A DNA stretch of 64,000 bases. It comes from JAOUEA01 sp963825635. GTDB taxonomy: Bacteria; Actinomycetota; UBA4738; HRBIN12. The notes beneath the pieces are model-generated. The model searched no databases. It was not told the DNA's origin and saw nothing but the letters and a program-made list of their open reading frames with translations. Below, piece after piece: positions 34,256-45,442 of the stretch (position 1 is its first letter; every line of letters starts with the position of its first letter). Made by a program: the position numbers and the translations under genes. Where the stretch lies: the NCBI GenBank assembly GCA_963825635.1, contig CAWGTU010000003.1:682001-746000 (forward strand). The letters run 5' to 3'.

Positions 34256-34941
34256 CCCGCCGGGTTCGGTGGGGTCGGCTGACCCGGCGGCTCGGGGACG
34301 TCGTCGGCCGGCGGCGGAGGCGTGGTCGGTGTCGGCGAGGGCGTCTCCCCTGCCAGCGGCGCGCCCGAACCCGTCGGCGCGCCGAAGTCCACCTGTGGCG
34401 CCCCGCCCTCGCGGATCGCGTCGTCCACCTCGAAGAATTCTTCCTCCTCGAAGTTGAACATGTTGGCCACGATCACCGAGGGGAACTGCTTCACGCGCTG
34501 GTTGTAGTCGCGCACGTTCGCGTTGTAGAAGCGCCGGGCGGTCTGCAGGCGATCCTCGGTGTTCGTGAGCTCGCCCTGCAGCTGCAGGAAGTTCTGGTCG
34601 GCTTTCAGGTTCGGGTAGTTCTCGACGACCACCATCAGCTGACGCAGCGCCGCGACCAGCGGCCCTTCGGCGGCGGCCTGCTCGGCCGGCGACCCGGTGG
34701 CGCTCGCGGCCATCGCTCGAGCGCGCGTGACGTTCTCGAGCACCTCCTTCTCGTGGGAGGCGTAGCCCTTCACCGTCTCGACCAGATTCGGGATCAGGTC
34801 GTAGCGACGACGCAGCTCCGTGTCGATGTTCGCCCACGAGTCCTTGATCAGGGTCTTCTGGGAGATGAATCGGTTGTACGAAACGACGGCGCCGACCGCG
34901 ACGACCACGACCAGCACGAGCAGCACGAGCAGGATCTCCAC
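34252..34941 (-). CDS. LemA family protein
   Basis: About 229 residues. A single N-terminal membrane helix (EILLVLLVLVVVVAVGAVVSY) precedes a long helical domain with NRFISQKTLIKDSWANIDTELRRRYDLIPNLVETVKGYASHE, the LemA signature. The tail is Pro-rich (TPSPTPTTPPPPADDVPEPPGQ). LemA function is not well defined; it is often found beside DUF3137 proteins. Here three FNRxFxV paralogues lie directly upstream on the same strand. Confidence 0.9.
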   Translation of the reverse strand: MEILLVLLVLVVVVAVGAVVSYNRFISQKTLIKDSWANIDTELRRRYDLIPNLVETVKGYASHEKEVLENVTRARAMAASATGSPAEQAAAEGPLVAALRQLMVVVENYPNLKADQNFLQLQGELTNTEDRLQTARRFYNANVRDYNQRVKQFPSVIVANMFNFEEEEFFEVDDAIREGGAPQVDFGAPTGSGAPLAGETPSPTPTTPPPPADDVPEPPGQPTPPNPAG

Positions 34942-35001
34942 GACGCTCCCCTTCGGTCTGACGGTGTGGCTCAGCCTACCCCGACGACACGGCTGTCGGT
35001 C

Positions 35002-35790
35002 TCACGCCCATCCGCTGGGAACGTCGGGCCAAGGATCGAACGGGGCACGCCGGGTGTCGGGTGCAGCGATCTGCCGCGCCCGTCCGTCGGCTCCGATCGG
35101 GCACCGCGGCGTCAGCTCTCCGGCCGGCAACGCCGGGTGCAGCACCTTGACCGCGTTCGGCACGCGATCGGCCACGCCGAACGCGAGGGCGAGCAGGGCA
35201 TCGAGGTCGGGGAGATCATCGGCCGGGCGGGCGATGAGGATCCGGTTGCCGACCGTCTCGAGCACGCAGTCCGTCGCGTGCTCGAGCAGGAACCACGCCA
35301 TGCCGGCGTCGAGGAAGTCGTTCGCGAACCTGCGGTCGTTCGCTCGCACCTCGAAGGCACGATTGAACGCCTCGAGCTCCAGATCCTGGTCCGGCACGAG
35401 TGCGGCATCGGCGAGCGTGCTCAGGATGCCTTCGGGTGAGACGGCGAGGCGATAGCACTCCGCGTCGGCCCGTATGAGGACGCACTCCCAGCGCTCTCTC
35501 AGCTCGAACCCGGGAACCTGCGTCTCGTGGACGTTCCGGCCGACGGCCGAGGAGACGACCTCGAGCAGGTTCGGCGACGATCGCTGGTCCTGGCGGACGA
35601 GGACGTCAAGGTCGAAGGCTCGCACCTCGCGTTCCCCGATCCATCCGCACGAGAGGTGCCGCGCCACGACCCGGTCCCCGCGACGACACAGGGCGAACGG
35701 CAACGATGCCGTGTCGTGCTCGTCCACCTCGGCGAACCACAACCGATGACGGAGGCTTGCGTCGAGCCAGACGCCGGCCCGCTCGTTCAT
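35002..35790 (-). CDS. FNRxFxV-motif protein, third of three tandem paralogues
   Basis: About 262 residues, no membrane segment. The shared motif LELEAFNRAFEVRANDRRFANDF spans residues 137-158 (FNRAFEV 142-148), followed by MAWFLLEHATDCVLETVGNRILI. The same pattern occurs in the two genes upstream and recalls DUF3137. The ATG at 35790 overlaps the stop of the previous gene (ATGA), so translation is coupled. It lacks the N-terminal helices of its neighbours and is probably cytoplasmic. Function unknown. Confidence 0.65.
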   Translation of the reverse strand: MNERAGVWLDASLRHRLWFAEVDEHDTASLPFALCRRGDRVVARHLSCGWIGEREVRAFDLDVLVRQDQRSSPNLLEVVSSAVGRNVHETQVPGFELRERWECVLIRADAECYRLAVSPEGILSTLADAALVPDQDLELEAFNRAFEVRANDRRFANDFLDAGMAWFLLEHATDCVLETVGNRILIARPADDLPDLDALLALAFGVADRVPNAVKVLHPALPAGELTPRCPIGADGRARQIAAPDTRRAPFDPWPDVPSGWA

Positions 35791-36590
35791 CGATCTGGGC
35801 GCGCCGGTGTCCCCGCTCCCGTGTGCGGATACAGCGACGCGATGACGGAGGGAACATGGTCGAGGAAGGCGTCGAATCGATGGAGCGCATCGGCGACGTC
35901 CTCGAGGCTCGCCCGCTCTCGAGGCCCGAACACCATCAGACGACCGGCCGCCACCTCGAATCCCGTACCGGACGGCTGATGGAGAAGCCACTCAATCATG
36001 CGGGCGTCGAGCAGCGCGGTGGCGTACGCCCGTTCGGTCGCACGGACCTCGAACGCTCGATTGAAGCGCTCGGACTCGAGATCCACCCGGCTCGGATCCA
36101 CGGCGTCTCGCAGGATCGCTGCGCCGCTCGTGGGTATCACGGAGATGTCGGGCCACTCGGGCCGCGCCGTGTCGACCACGCAGACGACCCGACGGTAGTC
36201 GTCGCGGCTCGGGTTCGAGTCTGGCGCGTACCAGTAGTCGACGACCACGACCTCTCGGCCATGGTGCATCCCCCAGGCGGTGTTCTCGACCGCACGCGCC
36301 GAGGCGGCACGCCGGAAGAGCTCGAACGGTGTCGACAGCATGCGGAGGGGATCCCCCGCCTCGGCTCGCAGGCCCACCTCCTTCGCCTGATCCGCGAACG
36401 ATCCGCGGCGAGGCAGCACCCGGAAGCGATAGCTGAGCCAAGCGATGCCGCCCGCCAGGATCGAGATCGCGAACAGCTGGCGGATGAGTCCGAGAGCACG
36501 CGGATCGCCCGAGACGAGCATGACCAGAGCCGTCGCGGCCCATGCGATGCCGATCGCCACGGCGATCTTGCCCGCGGTTGCCGGCCTCAT
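35787..36590 (-). CDS. FNRxFxV-motif membrane protein, second of three tandem paralogues
   Basis: About 267 residues. Two N-terminal membrane helices (IAVAIGIAWAATALVMLVSG and IRQLFAISILAGGIAWLSY) are followed by a soluble domain with ESERFNRAFEVRATERAYATALLDARMIEWLL (FNRAFEV 176-182). The layout of two helices then FNRxFxV domain matches the DUF3137 group. Its stop overlaps the start of the third paralogue. Confidence 0.65.
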   Translation of the reverse strand: MRPATAGKIAVAIGIAWAATALVMLVSGDPRALGLIRQLFAISILAGGIAWLSYRFRVLPRRGSFADQAKEVGLRAEAGDPLRMLSTPFELFRRAASARAVENTAWGMHHGREVVVVDYWYAPDSNPSRDDYRRVVCVVDTARPEWPDISVIPTSGAAILRDAVDPSRVDLESERFNRAFEVRATERAYATALLDARMIEWLLHQPSGTGFEVAAGRLMVFGPRERASLEDVADALHRFDAFLDHVPSVIASLYPHTGAGTPARPDR

Positions 36591-36629
36591 GCGCCTTCGC
36601 TCCCCGTAGCCGTCGCCTCACCGGCGAGG

Positions 36630-37364
36630 TCATCGCCGGTCGGTTCGGGGGACCAATGACCTTGCAGCCAGCGATCCTCGTGGCGGTCCCTTCGCGGGAC
36701 GAGGGGGGTACAGGTCGGCGACGACGGATGGCACGGCTCGCCCGATCGCCCGGGCCGCTTCGAACAGCAGCAACACCTGTGCCGGCGGCAGCTCACCGGC
36801 CTGCAGGAGCATCCGATCCTCATTCACCGCGACCGAGACGCCGGGCGGAAGGCCCATCAGGGCTCGCATCATGCGCTGGTCGCAGTAGGCGACGGCGAAT
36901 CGCCGATCCTCGGCGCGCACGCGGAACCGGCGGTTGAACGCTTCGAGCTCCATGTCGACGTCCGACCCGGTGATGGCGTCGGTGGCCCGATCGAGGGCCT
37001 CTCGTGGACGGATCTCCAGCGTGGGGCAACCGAACGGGAGCGTCACCGCGGCGCACACAGAACGGCGGGTCACCCGCGGCCCGCCTCCCTGAGAATGCTC
37101 GTCCTCGATCAGCAGGTCGAAGACGCGCACGTCGTCGCCGTTCGCCCGGTTCCACACGACGTTCTCGGCCCGCGTCCACCTTCCGCCCCCGAGCCACCGG
37201 AACGGCAGCCAGAGCGTGTCGGGGAACGGGTCGATCGGAGAGAACTCGAGGTCGGCGCGGTGACACAGCAACATCAGCTGCCGGGCGCGGCCGCGCCGAC
37301 GGTGCACGCGCCATGCGCCGACGCACGCCGCGGCGGCAGCGGCGATCCAGACCAACAGATCCAT
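36630..37364 (-). CDS. FNRxFxV-motif membrane protein, first of three tandem paralogues
   Basis: About 244 residues. One N-terminal helix (LLVWIAAAAAACVGAW) followed by a soluble domain with ELEAFNRRFRVRAEDRRFAVAYCDQRMMRALM (FNRRFRV 143-149) and VNEDRMLLQAGEL. A basic tail (PRGSLAARSLVPRTDRR) ends the chain. Same family as the next two genes; similarity among them is low enough to suggest old duplication. Function unknown. Confidence 0.65.
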   Translation of the reverse strand: MDLLVWIAAAAAACVGAWRVHRRRGRARQLMLLCHRADLEFSPIDPFPDTLWLPFRWLGGGRWTRAENVVWNRANGDDVRVFDLLIEDEHSQGGGPRVTRRSVCAAVTLPFGCPTLEIRPREALDRATDAITGSDVDMELEAFNRRFRVRAEDRRFAVAYCDQRMMRALMGLPPGVSVAVNEDRMLLQAGELPPAQVLLLFEAARAIGRAVPSVVADLYPPRPAKGPPRGSLAARSLVPRTDRR

Positions 37365-37422
37365 GCAGGACCCATCGGCCCCGGCGAACGCTCCCTTGAC
37401 GACTCCGGTAGTCCAGTACGGA

Positions 37423-39995
<2,573 letters not shown>

Positions 39996-40005
<10 letters not shown>

Positions 40006-40547
40006 GTGGTGTTCCGTTCCTCGTAGTCGTTCCTCGTGAATCCGTACATCGCGTAGTCGTGAGGGCCGTCGGCCTCCGGCATGAACGAGCGCAGCACGCC
40101 CTCGAAGGTGAAGCCGAGCCGTTCGGCCACACGCCGCATCGGGGCGTTCTCGACGTCGGTCGTGAGCTGCACCCTGTGGGCACCCTCGTCGTCGAAGAGG
40201 TGCCGTGAGATCGCGACCACGGCATCGGCTCCCAGGCCCCGTCCCCGGTCGCCGTGCTCGAAGACCTCGATGCCGAGCTCGAAGACGCCGTGCGGCAGGC
40301 CGTTGATCGGCTGGCGAGCCTGCACCTCGCCGACGAGTCGTCCGTCGCTCTCGATCGCCAGGATGATCACGCCCTCGGTGAACGAGCCCGACCGCCTCAC
40401 GCGTTCGCGGACGCGCTCGGCGAGCTCTCGCGGACCCGTGCCCTTCGGGGCGAACCACTCCGCGTCGGCCCACCTCGAGACGAGGATCGGCGCCTCGTCG
40501 TCGTGGTAGGCGCGCAGCGTCACTCGGCCACCGGCGAGGCGCGTCAC
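39996..40547 (-). CDS. GNAT family N-acetyltransferase
   Basis: About 183 residues. VTRLAGGRVTLRAYHDDEAPILVSRW, FELGIEVFEHGDRGRGLGADAV (acetyl-CoA loop RGRGLG) and ENAPMRRVAERLGFTFEGVLR are typical of the RimJ/RimL-like branch. The GTG at 40547 has GGGAGG upstream and overlaps the hspR stop (GTGA); its own stop overlaps the clpB start. An acetyltransferase between hspR and clpB is unusual. It may acetylate a protein N-terminus or small molecule. Confidence 0.88.
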
Positions 40548-40963
40548 CGCCCACCCTCCCACGGCGCCGGGAACACGCTCCGCAGAGGCACGATCTCACT
40601 CGACCGACGGCCGGGCATCGCGATCGCTCGACGATGCGCGAGCTGCGAGCGCACCTCGTCGAGCTGTCGATGGAGCCGATCGACCTCGGCCCGGAGCTCC
40701 AGGATGCGCTTCACCCCCGCGAGGTTCACACCGTCGTCGGTGAGTTCCTGGATCGCGAGCAACCGGTCGATGTCGGCCTGCGAGTAGCGCCGCGTGTTGC
40801 CCGATGTTCGCTGGGGGCGCAGCAGTCCCTTGCGTTCGTAGATCCGCAGGGTCTGCGGGTGCACGCCGGCGAGCTCGGCCGCCACGCTGATGATGAAGAC
40901 GGCGCGCTCGTCCCGGTCCCGTTGTTGACCGGCCATCGTCGCGTCCTCTCGTTCGATCGTCAT
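40544..40963 (-). CDS. hspR: Heat-shock repressor HspR (MerR family)
   Basis: About 139 residues (130 if ATG 40936 is used; that has AGAGGA upstream). FIISVAAELAGVHPQTLRIYERKGLLRPQRTSGNTRRYSQADID is a MerR-type winged helix; a coiled-coil segment follows. HspR binds HAIR sites and uses DnaK as co-repressor in actinobacteria. It is one base after dnaJ, and a HAIR-like site overlaps the dnaK promoter. Confidence 0.94.
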   Translation of the reverse strand: MTIEREDATMAGQQRDRDERAVFIISVAAELAGVHPQTLRIYERKGLLRPQRTSGNTRRYSQADIDRLLAIQELTDDGVNLAGVKRILELRAEVDRLHRQLDEVRSQLAHRRAIAMPGRRSSEIVPLRSVFPAPWEGGR

Positions 40964-40964
40964 C

Positions 40965-42122
40965 TCATGCCACCCCGAGTGCCTTCCTCGGCGACTCCTT
41001 CTGCTCCTCCTGCAGCCGACGCAACAGCTCCTTCTGCTCCTTCGAGAGCTTGCCGGGCACGTCGACCTGCGTCGTCACGAGCAGATCGCCGTGGCCTCCC
41101 TTGGCCTTGGGGGCACCCTTGCCCTTGATGCGGAACGTCTTGCCGTTGGGGGTGCCGGCGGGCACCTTGAGGGTGACCGCACCGTTCATCGTCGGCACCT
41201 GCACGTGCGCGCCGAGCGCCGCCTCGGGGAACGTCACCGGCAAGGTGAGCGTGAGGTTGTCGCCCTTGCGGCCGAACAGCTCGTGGTGTGCGACGTTCAC
41301 CCGCACGAAGAGGTCGCCCGGCTTCCCTCCGGCGGGACCGGGCTCGCCGCGGCCCGCCAGCTTGATCCGCGCACCGCTCTTCACGCCGGCCGGGATCTTG
41401 ACCTGGAACGTGCGCGTGCGACGTACCGATCCGGCGCCCTTGCAGGTGGCGCACGGGGTCTCGATGATGCGCCCCGTCGCCCGGCATCGGCGGCACGGCT
41501 GGGCCATCGAGAAGAAGCCTTGGTTGACGGCGATCTCGCCGGTGCCACCGCATTCCGGGCAGATGATCGGGCTCGTGCCCGGGGCGGCGCCCGAGCCGTG
41601 GCAGGTCTGACACACGGCAGGACCGGTGATCTTCACGGGGACCGTCGTGCCCCGCATCGCCTCGTCGAACGAGACGCGCGCATCGGTCTCGAGATCGGCT
41701 CCCCGCTGCGGCCGTGGCTGCGCAGTGCTTCGCCCACGGCCGGCGCCGCCGAAGAGGCCTCCGAAGAGATCGCCGATGTCCTCCACGTTCACGTACTGCG
41801 CCCCGCCCGGCCCCCCGGGCCACCCCCCCGGGCCCTGGCCCGCCGCGCCGCCCGGCCCGAACCCGCCGAACCCGGACGCGCCCATCTCGCGGACCTGGTC
41901 GTAGGACTTCCGCTTCTCCTCGTCGCCGAGCACGTCGTATGCGGCCGAGATCTCCTTGAATCGATCCTCCGCGTCGGCGTTGCCGGCGTTCGCGTCGGGG
42001 TGGAACCGCTGGGCGAGCGCGCGGTAGGCCTTCTTGATCTCGGGGGCCGAGGCGTTCTTGGGCACGCCGAGCACACCGTAGTAGTCCTTCTCGAACCACT
42101 CGCGGCGAACCTCGTCAGCCAC
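40965..42122 (-). CDS. dnaJ: Chaperone DnaJ (Hsp40)
   Basis: About 385 residues. The J domain with HPD-containing loop (RFHPDANAGN) is followed by a Gly-rich segment, then four zinc-binding repeats (CQTCHGSG, CPECGGTG, CRRCRATG, CATCKGAG), and the C-terminal substrate-binding domain. Stimulates DnaK ATPase and delivers substrates. It lies 40 bp after the grpE stop in the corrected frame. Confidence 0.96.
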   Translation of the reverse strand: MADEVRREWFEKDYYGVLGVPKNASAPEIKKAYRALAQRFHPDANAGNADAEDRFKEISAAYDVLGDEEKRKSYDQVREMGASGFGGFGPGGAAGQGPGGWPGGPGGAQYVNVEDIGDLFGGLFGGAGRGRSTAQPRPQRGADLETDARVSFDEAMRGTTVPVKITGPAVCQTCHGSGAAPGTSPIICPECGGTGEIAVNQGFFSMAQPCRRCRATGRIIETPCATCKGAGSVRRTRTFQVKIPAGVKSGARIKLAGRGEPGPAGGKPGDLFVRVNVAHHELFGRKGDNLTLTLPVTFPEAALGAHVQVPTMNGAVTLKVPAGTPNGKTFRIKGKGAPKAKGGHGDLLVTTQVDVPGKLSKEQKELLRRLQEEQKESPRKALGVA

Positions 42123-42162
42123 TCTCCCGCCTCCGTCGTCGTGTCATCGGGTCGAGCGACGC

Positions 42163-42793
42163 TCAGTCGGTGCGCTCGACACGCACCCCGGCCGGCCGCA
42201 ACACGCGGCCCTTCAGGGTGTAGCCCGGTCGCAGCACATCGGCCACGATCGGGTCGCCCTCCCCGTCGCCCGTCTGCATCAGCGCCTCGTGCCGCTCGGG
42301 ATCGAAGGGCGTGCCCTCGGCCTCGCATCCGCTCCAGGCCCTCGGCCTTCAGGGCGTCGACGAGCTTCGCGTACACCAGCTCCACGCCCTTGAGGAAGCG
42401 GTCGAAATCGGGCTGATCGGTCGCCGACATCAGCGCCAGCTCGAAGTCGTCGAGGACCTCGAGCAGCCGTCGGGCCACCGGCATCGCACCCAGCTCCGCC
42501 AGCTCCGTCTGCTCCTTCATGACCCGCTTGCGGTAGTTGTCGAACTCTGCCTGCAACCGACGCAGGTGATCGAGGTACTGCTGGGCCTCCCCCTGGGCGG
42601 CCTGCAGATCGCCGGCCACCTCGGCGGCCTCCTCCTCGGTGGACTCGGTCTCCGCGCCCGTGGGCTCGGCGCCGGGGGCGGCCCCGGCCGATGTGGCCGG
42701 GGCGCCCCCGTCGTCGGGCAGGTTCGCGAACCGCCGGCGGTCCGTGATACGGACCCGCGGCTGTTCCTCGTCCCGTTCCCGCTCGTCCGTCAC
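42163..42793 (-). CDS. grpE: Nucleotide exchange factor GrpE, apparent frameshift near 42321-42328
   Basis: The N-terminal half reads QYLDHLRRLQAEFDNYRKRVMKEQ and FDRFLKGVELVYAKLVDALKAEGLERM, the GrpE coiled coil. After Met (codon near 42328) the frame must shift by one base to give EAEGTPFDPERHEALMQTG, then ADVLRPGYTLKGRVLRPAGV and a stop at 42163, the normal GrpE beta domain. Without the shift the frame runs on nonsensically over dnaJ. One extra C in ATGCGAGGCC explains it. GrpE is needed for DnaK cycling, so a sequencing or assembly error is likely. The ATG overlaps the hsp20 stop. Confidence 0.85.
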
Positions 42794-43209
42794 TTGGCCG
42801 TGACCTCGATCGTGCGCGCCTTGGCCTCTTCGCGCTTGGGCACGAGCACGGTCAGCACGCCGTTGTCGAACGACGCCTCGATGCGCTCGGGGTCGGCCAC
42901 GCGGGGCAGCCGCACCGACCGGGCGAACGAGCCGAAGCTGCGCTCGATGCGGTGGTACTGACCCTCGTCCTCCTGACGGGAGAACTCTCGTTGACCGCGG
43001 ATCGTGAGCGTGCCGTCCTCGAACGTGACCTCGACGTCGTCCGAGCCCATGCCCGGAAGGTCGACCGTCACCTCGAAGCGGTCTTCGGTCTCACGGATGT
43101 CGAGCGCCGGAACCCAGGCGTTCTTCGAGAACGCCTGGCCGACCATGCGGTCGAACTCGGCCTCCGCACCCTTGAGATCGCGGAACGGATCCCATCTGGT
43201 GAGCATCAC
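42790..43209 (-). CDS. Small heat-shock protein, Hsp20/alpha-crystallin family
   Basis: About 139 residues. After an N-terminal LTRWDPFRDLKGAEAEFDRM, the alpha-crystallin domain shows VTVDLPGMGSDDVEVTFEDGTLTIRG and ends IEASFDNGVLTVLVPKR. ATP-independent holdase. Its start (GTG 43209 or ATG 43206) overlaps the dnaK stop and its stop overlaps the grpE start, so it is embedded in the dnaK operon between dnaK and grpE, which is unusual. Confidence 0.92.
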   Translation of the reverse strand: MMLTRWDPFRDLKGAEAEFDRMVGQAFSKNAWVPALDIRETEDRFEVTVDLPGMGSDDVEVTFEDGTLTIRGQREFSRQEDEGQYHRIERSFGSFARSVRLPRVADPERIEASFDNGVLTVLVPKREEAKARTIEVTAK

Positions 43210-45083
43210 GACGCACCTCCTTCCTCGACGATCTCGCCCTCGACGACGTCGTCGTCGCCCTCGGGCTCTGTCGGTTCGGCGCCGGCCTCGGTGCCGTCGC
43301 CGGTCGGCTCGCCCGCGGCGGCCGACGCCTGCTGGTTCTGGACCATCGCCTGTCCGACCCGCTGGTACACCTGCATCACCGCGTCGTTCGCCGCGGTGAG
43401 CGCCGCGGCGTCGGACGACTCATCGTCCAGCACCTTCTTCAGCTCGGCGTTCTTCTCGGCCAGCTCGTCCTTGTCGGCGGCCGGGATCGTCTCGGGGTTC
43501 TCCTCGAGGAATTTCGCCACCTGGTAGTGGAGTTGGTCGGCGGTGTTGCGCGCCTCGGCGGTCTCACGGCGCGCATGGTCCTCGGCGGCGAACTTCTCGG
43601 CGTCACCCACCATGCGATCGATCTCGTCCTTGGACAGGCTCGTGCCGCCCGTGATCGTCATCGCCTGCTCCTTGCCGGTGGCGAGGTCCTTGGCGCTGAC
43701 GTTCACGATGCCGTTCGCGTCGATGTCGAACGCGACCTCGACCTGGGGCATGCCCCTCGGCGCGGGCGGGATGCCCATCAGGTGGAAGCGGCCGAGAGAC
43801 TTGACCGCAGGGTTCATCACGGTCTCCGCTTCCCCCTGCAGCACGTGGATCTCCACCGTCGTCTGGTTGTCGTCGGCGGTGGTGAAGATCTCGGACTTGC
43901 GCGTCGGGATCGTGGTGTTGCGCTCGATCAGCTTCGTGAAGATGCCACCCTTGGTCTCGACACCCAGCGTCAGCGGGGTCACGTCGAGGAGCAGGATGTC
44001 CTTCACGTCGCCCTTCAGCACGCCGGCCTGGATCGCGGCGCCCACGGCGACGACCTCGTCGGGGTTCACGCCCTTGTGGGGCTCCTTGCCGCCCGTGAGC
44101 TTCTTGACCAACTCCTGGATCATCGGCATGCGCGTGGAGCCGCCGACCAGGATGATGTGGTCGATCTGCTCGGCCGGCTTGCCCCAGTCGGCGATCGCCT
44201 GCTCGAACGGGGTCGAGCACCGAGTCACCAGGTCCTGGGTCATGCGCTCGAACTCGCTGCGTGTGAGCTTCTGCTCCATGTGCAGCGGACCCTCGGCCGT
44301 CGCGGTGATGAACGGCAGGTTGATCGTGGTCTCGGCCACCTGGCTGAGCTCGATCTTGGCCTTCTCGGCCGCTTCCTTGAGTCGCTGCAGGGCCATGCGG
44401 TCCTTGCCGAGGTCGATGCCGTGCGCGTTCTTGAACTCGGTCACGAGCCAGTCGATCACCCGCTGATCCCAGTCGTCGCCACCCAGCTGCGTGTCGCCGT
44501 GGGTGGCCTTCACCTCGAAGACGCCGTCGCCGATCTCCATCAGGGAGACGTCGAACGTGCCGCCGCCGAGGTCGAAGACGAGCACGGTCTGCTCGGTGTC
44601 CTGCTTGTCGAGCCCGTAGGCGAGCGCCGCCGCGGTCGGCTCGTTGATGATGCGCAGCACCTCGAGACCGGCGATCTGGCCGGCTTCCTTCGTTGCTTGG
44701 CGCTGCGCGTCGTCGAAGTAGGCCGGAACGGTGACGACCGCCTGGGTGACCGTGTCGCCGAGGTAGGCCTCTGCGTCGCGCTTCAGCTTCAGCAGGATCT
44801 GCGCGCTGACCTCCTGCGGGGTCCATCCCTTGCCGTCGACGTCGAGCGACCAATCTTTGTCGCCCATGTGGCGCTTCACCGACCGGATCGTTCGGTCGGG
44901 GTTCGTGATCGCCTGGCGCTTGGCGACCTCGCCCACCAGGATCTCGTTGTTCTTCGAGAAGCCGATGACCGACGGGGTCGTCCGGCTCCCTTCCGCGTTC
45001 GGGACGACGACGGGTTCGCCGGCTTCCAGGACGGCCACCACCGAGTTCGTCGTGCCGAGGTCGATCCCCACTGCTCGTGCCAT
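43206..45083 (-). CDS. dnaK: Chaperone DnaK (Hsp70)
   Basis: About 625 residues. The ATPase domain has GIDLGTTNSVVAVL, VFDLGGGTFDVSL and IILVGGSTRMPMI; the substrate domain begins TPLTLGVETKGG, and the tail is acidic. AAGGAG precedes the ATG at 45083. Central Hsp70; in actinobacteria it is also co-repressor with HspR. First gene of the heat-shock operon, with a HAIR-overlapping promoter at 45151-45180. Confidence 0.97.
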   Translation of the reverse strand: MARAVGIDLGTTNSVVAVLEAGEPVVVPNAEGSRTTPSVIGFSKNNEILVGEVAKRQAITNPDRTIRSVKRHMGDKDWSLDVDGKGWTPQEVSAQILLKLKRDAEAYLGDTVTQAVVTVPAYFDDAQRQATKEAGQIAGLEVLRIINEPTAAALAYGLDKQDTEQTVLVFDLGGGTFDVSLMEIGDGVFEVKATHGDTQLGGDDWDQRVIDWLVTEFKNAHGIDLGKDRMALQRLKEAAEKAKIELSQVAETTINLPFITATAEGPLHMEQKLTRSEFERMTQDLVTRCSTPFEQAIADWGKPAEQIDHIILVGGSTRMPMIQELVKKLTGGKEPHKGVNPDEVVAVGAAIQAGVLKGDVKDILLLDVTPLTLGVETKGGIFTKLIERNTTIPTRKSEIFTTADDNQTTVEIHVLQGEAETVMNPAVKSLGRFHLMGIPPAPRGMPQVEVAFDIDANGIVNVSAKDLATGKEQAMTITGGTSLSKDEIDRMVGDAEKFAAEDHARRETAEARNTADQLHYQVAKFLEENPETIPAADKDELAEKNAELKKVLDDESSDAAALTAANDAVMQVYQRVGQAMVQNQQASAAAGEPTGDGTEAGAEPTEPEGDDDVVEGEIVEEGGAS

Positions 45084-45150
45084 GAAGGCTGCTCCTTCTC
45101 TTCGGCCGGACCGCTGGGGATCCGGGCTGCCGGTACCTAAGTCTGAACCG

Positions 45151-45180
45151 AGGATAGAACTTGAGTATTCCATTGACAAG
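45151..45180 (-). promoter_or_regulatory. HAIR element overlapping the dnaK promoter
   Basis: On the minus strand, CTTGTCA-N7-ACTCAAG (45160-45180) fits the HspR HAIR consensus (CTTGAGT-N7-ACTCAAG) with a perfect right half. The same DNA holds a -35 TTGTCA (45174-45179) and, 17 bp on, a -10 TATCCT (45151-45156). HspR bound here would block RNA polymerase. Confidence 0.75.
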
Positions 45181-45202
45181 TTCGTTGTTGGTGATCATGG
45201 AT

Positions 45203-45219
45203 AGCGGTCATTGACCGCT
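45203..45219. promoter_or_regulatory. 17-bp perfect palindrome upstream of dnaK
   Basis: AGCGGTCA-T-TGACCGCT is a perfect palindrome just upstream of the dnaK -35 box. It does not match HAIR or CIRCE. It could be a second operator or an activator site. The remaining 45220-45442 holds no gene apart from the hairpin at 45318. Confidence 0.45.
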
Positions 45220-45317
45220 GCGCTGCAAGGTTTTCGACAGCATCCGATCCTAGGCTCGCTCGTCAAGATCCGGCGTTCGATCCGTCGTCCCGCGTCGATG
45301 CACCTCTTCGGATAGAC

Positions 45318-45342
45318 ACCCCCAGGCCTTCCGGCCGGGGGT
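45318..45342. terminator. GC-rich hairpin before the histidine kinase gene
   Basis: ACCCCCAGGCC-TTCC-GGCCGGGGGT forms a stem of about 10 bp with one bulged A, followed by CGTTTCC. It could terminate antisense or upstream transcription or lie in the kinase leader; orientation is unclear. Confidence 0.4.
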
Positions 45343-45442
45343 CGTTTCCATCCGGACCCGTGCCGGAGGTCAAGGGCAGCGGGTTCCGTGCCGAAAAGGC
45401 ACTAGAACCAACGGCCCCCGACCGAAAGGGACGGATCCACCA

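Noticed and set aside
41789..42793. Apparent GrpE with a long extra C-terminus overlapping dnaJ
   Set aside because: The tail is out-of-frame reading after a single-base change; the corrected frame gives a normal GrpE end at 42163.
43527..45140. 537-codon open frame on the plus strand
   Set aside because: Antisense to dnaK.
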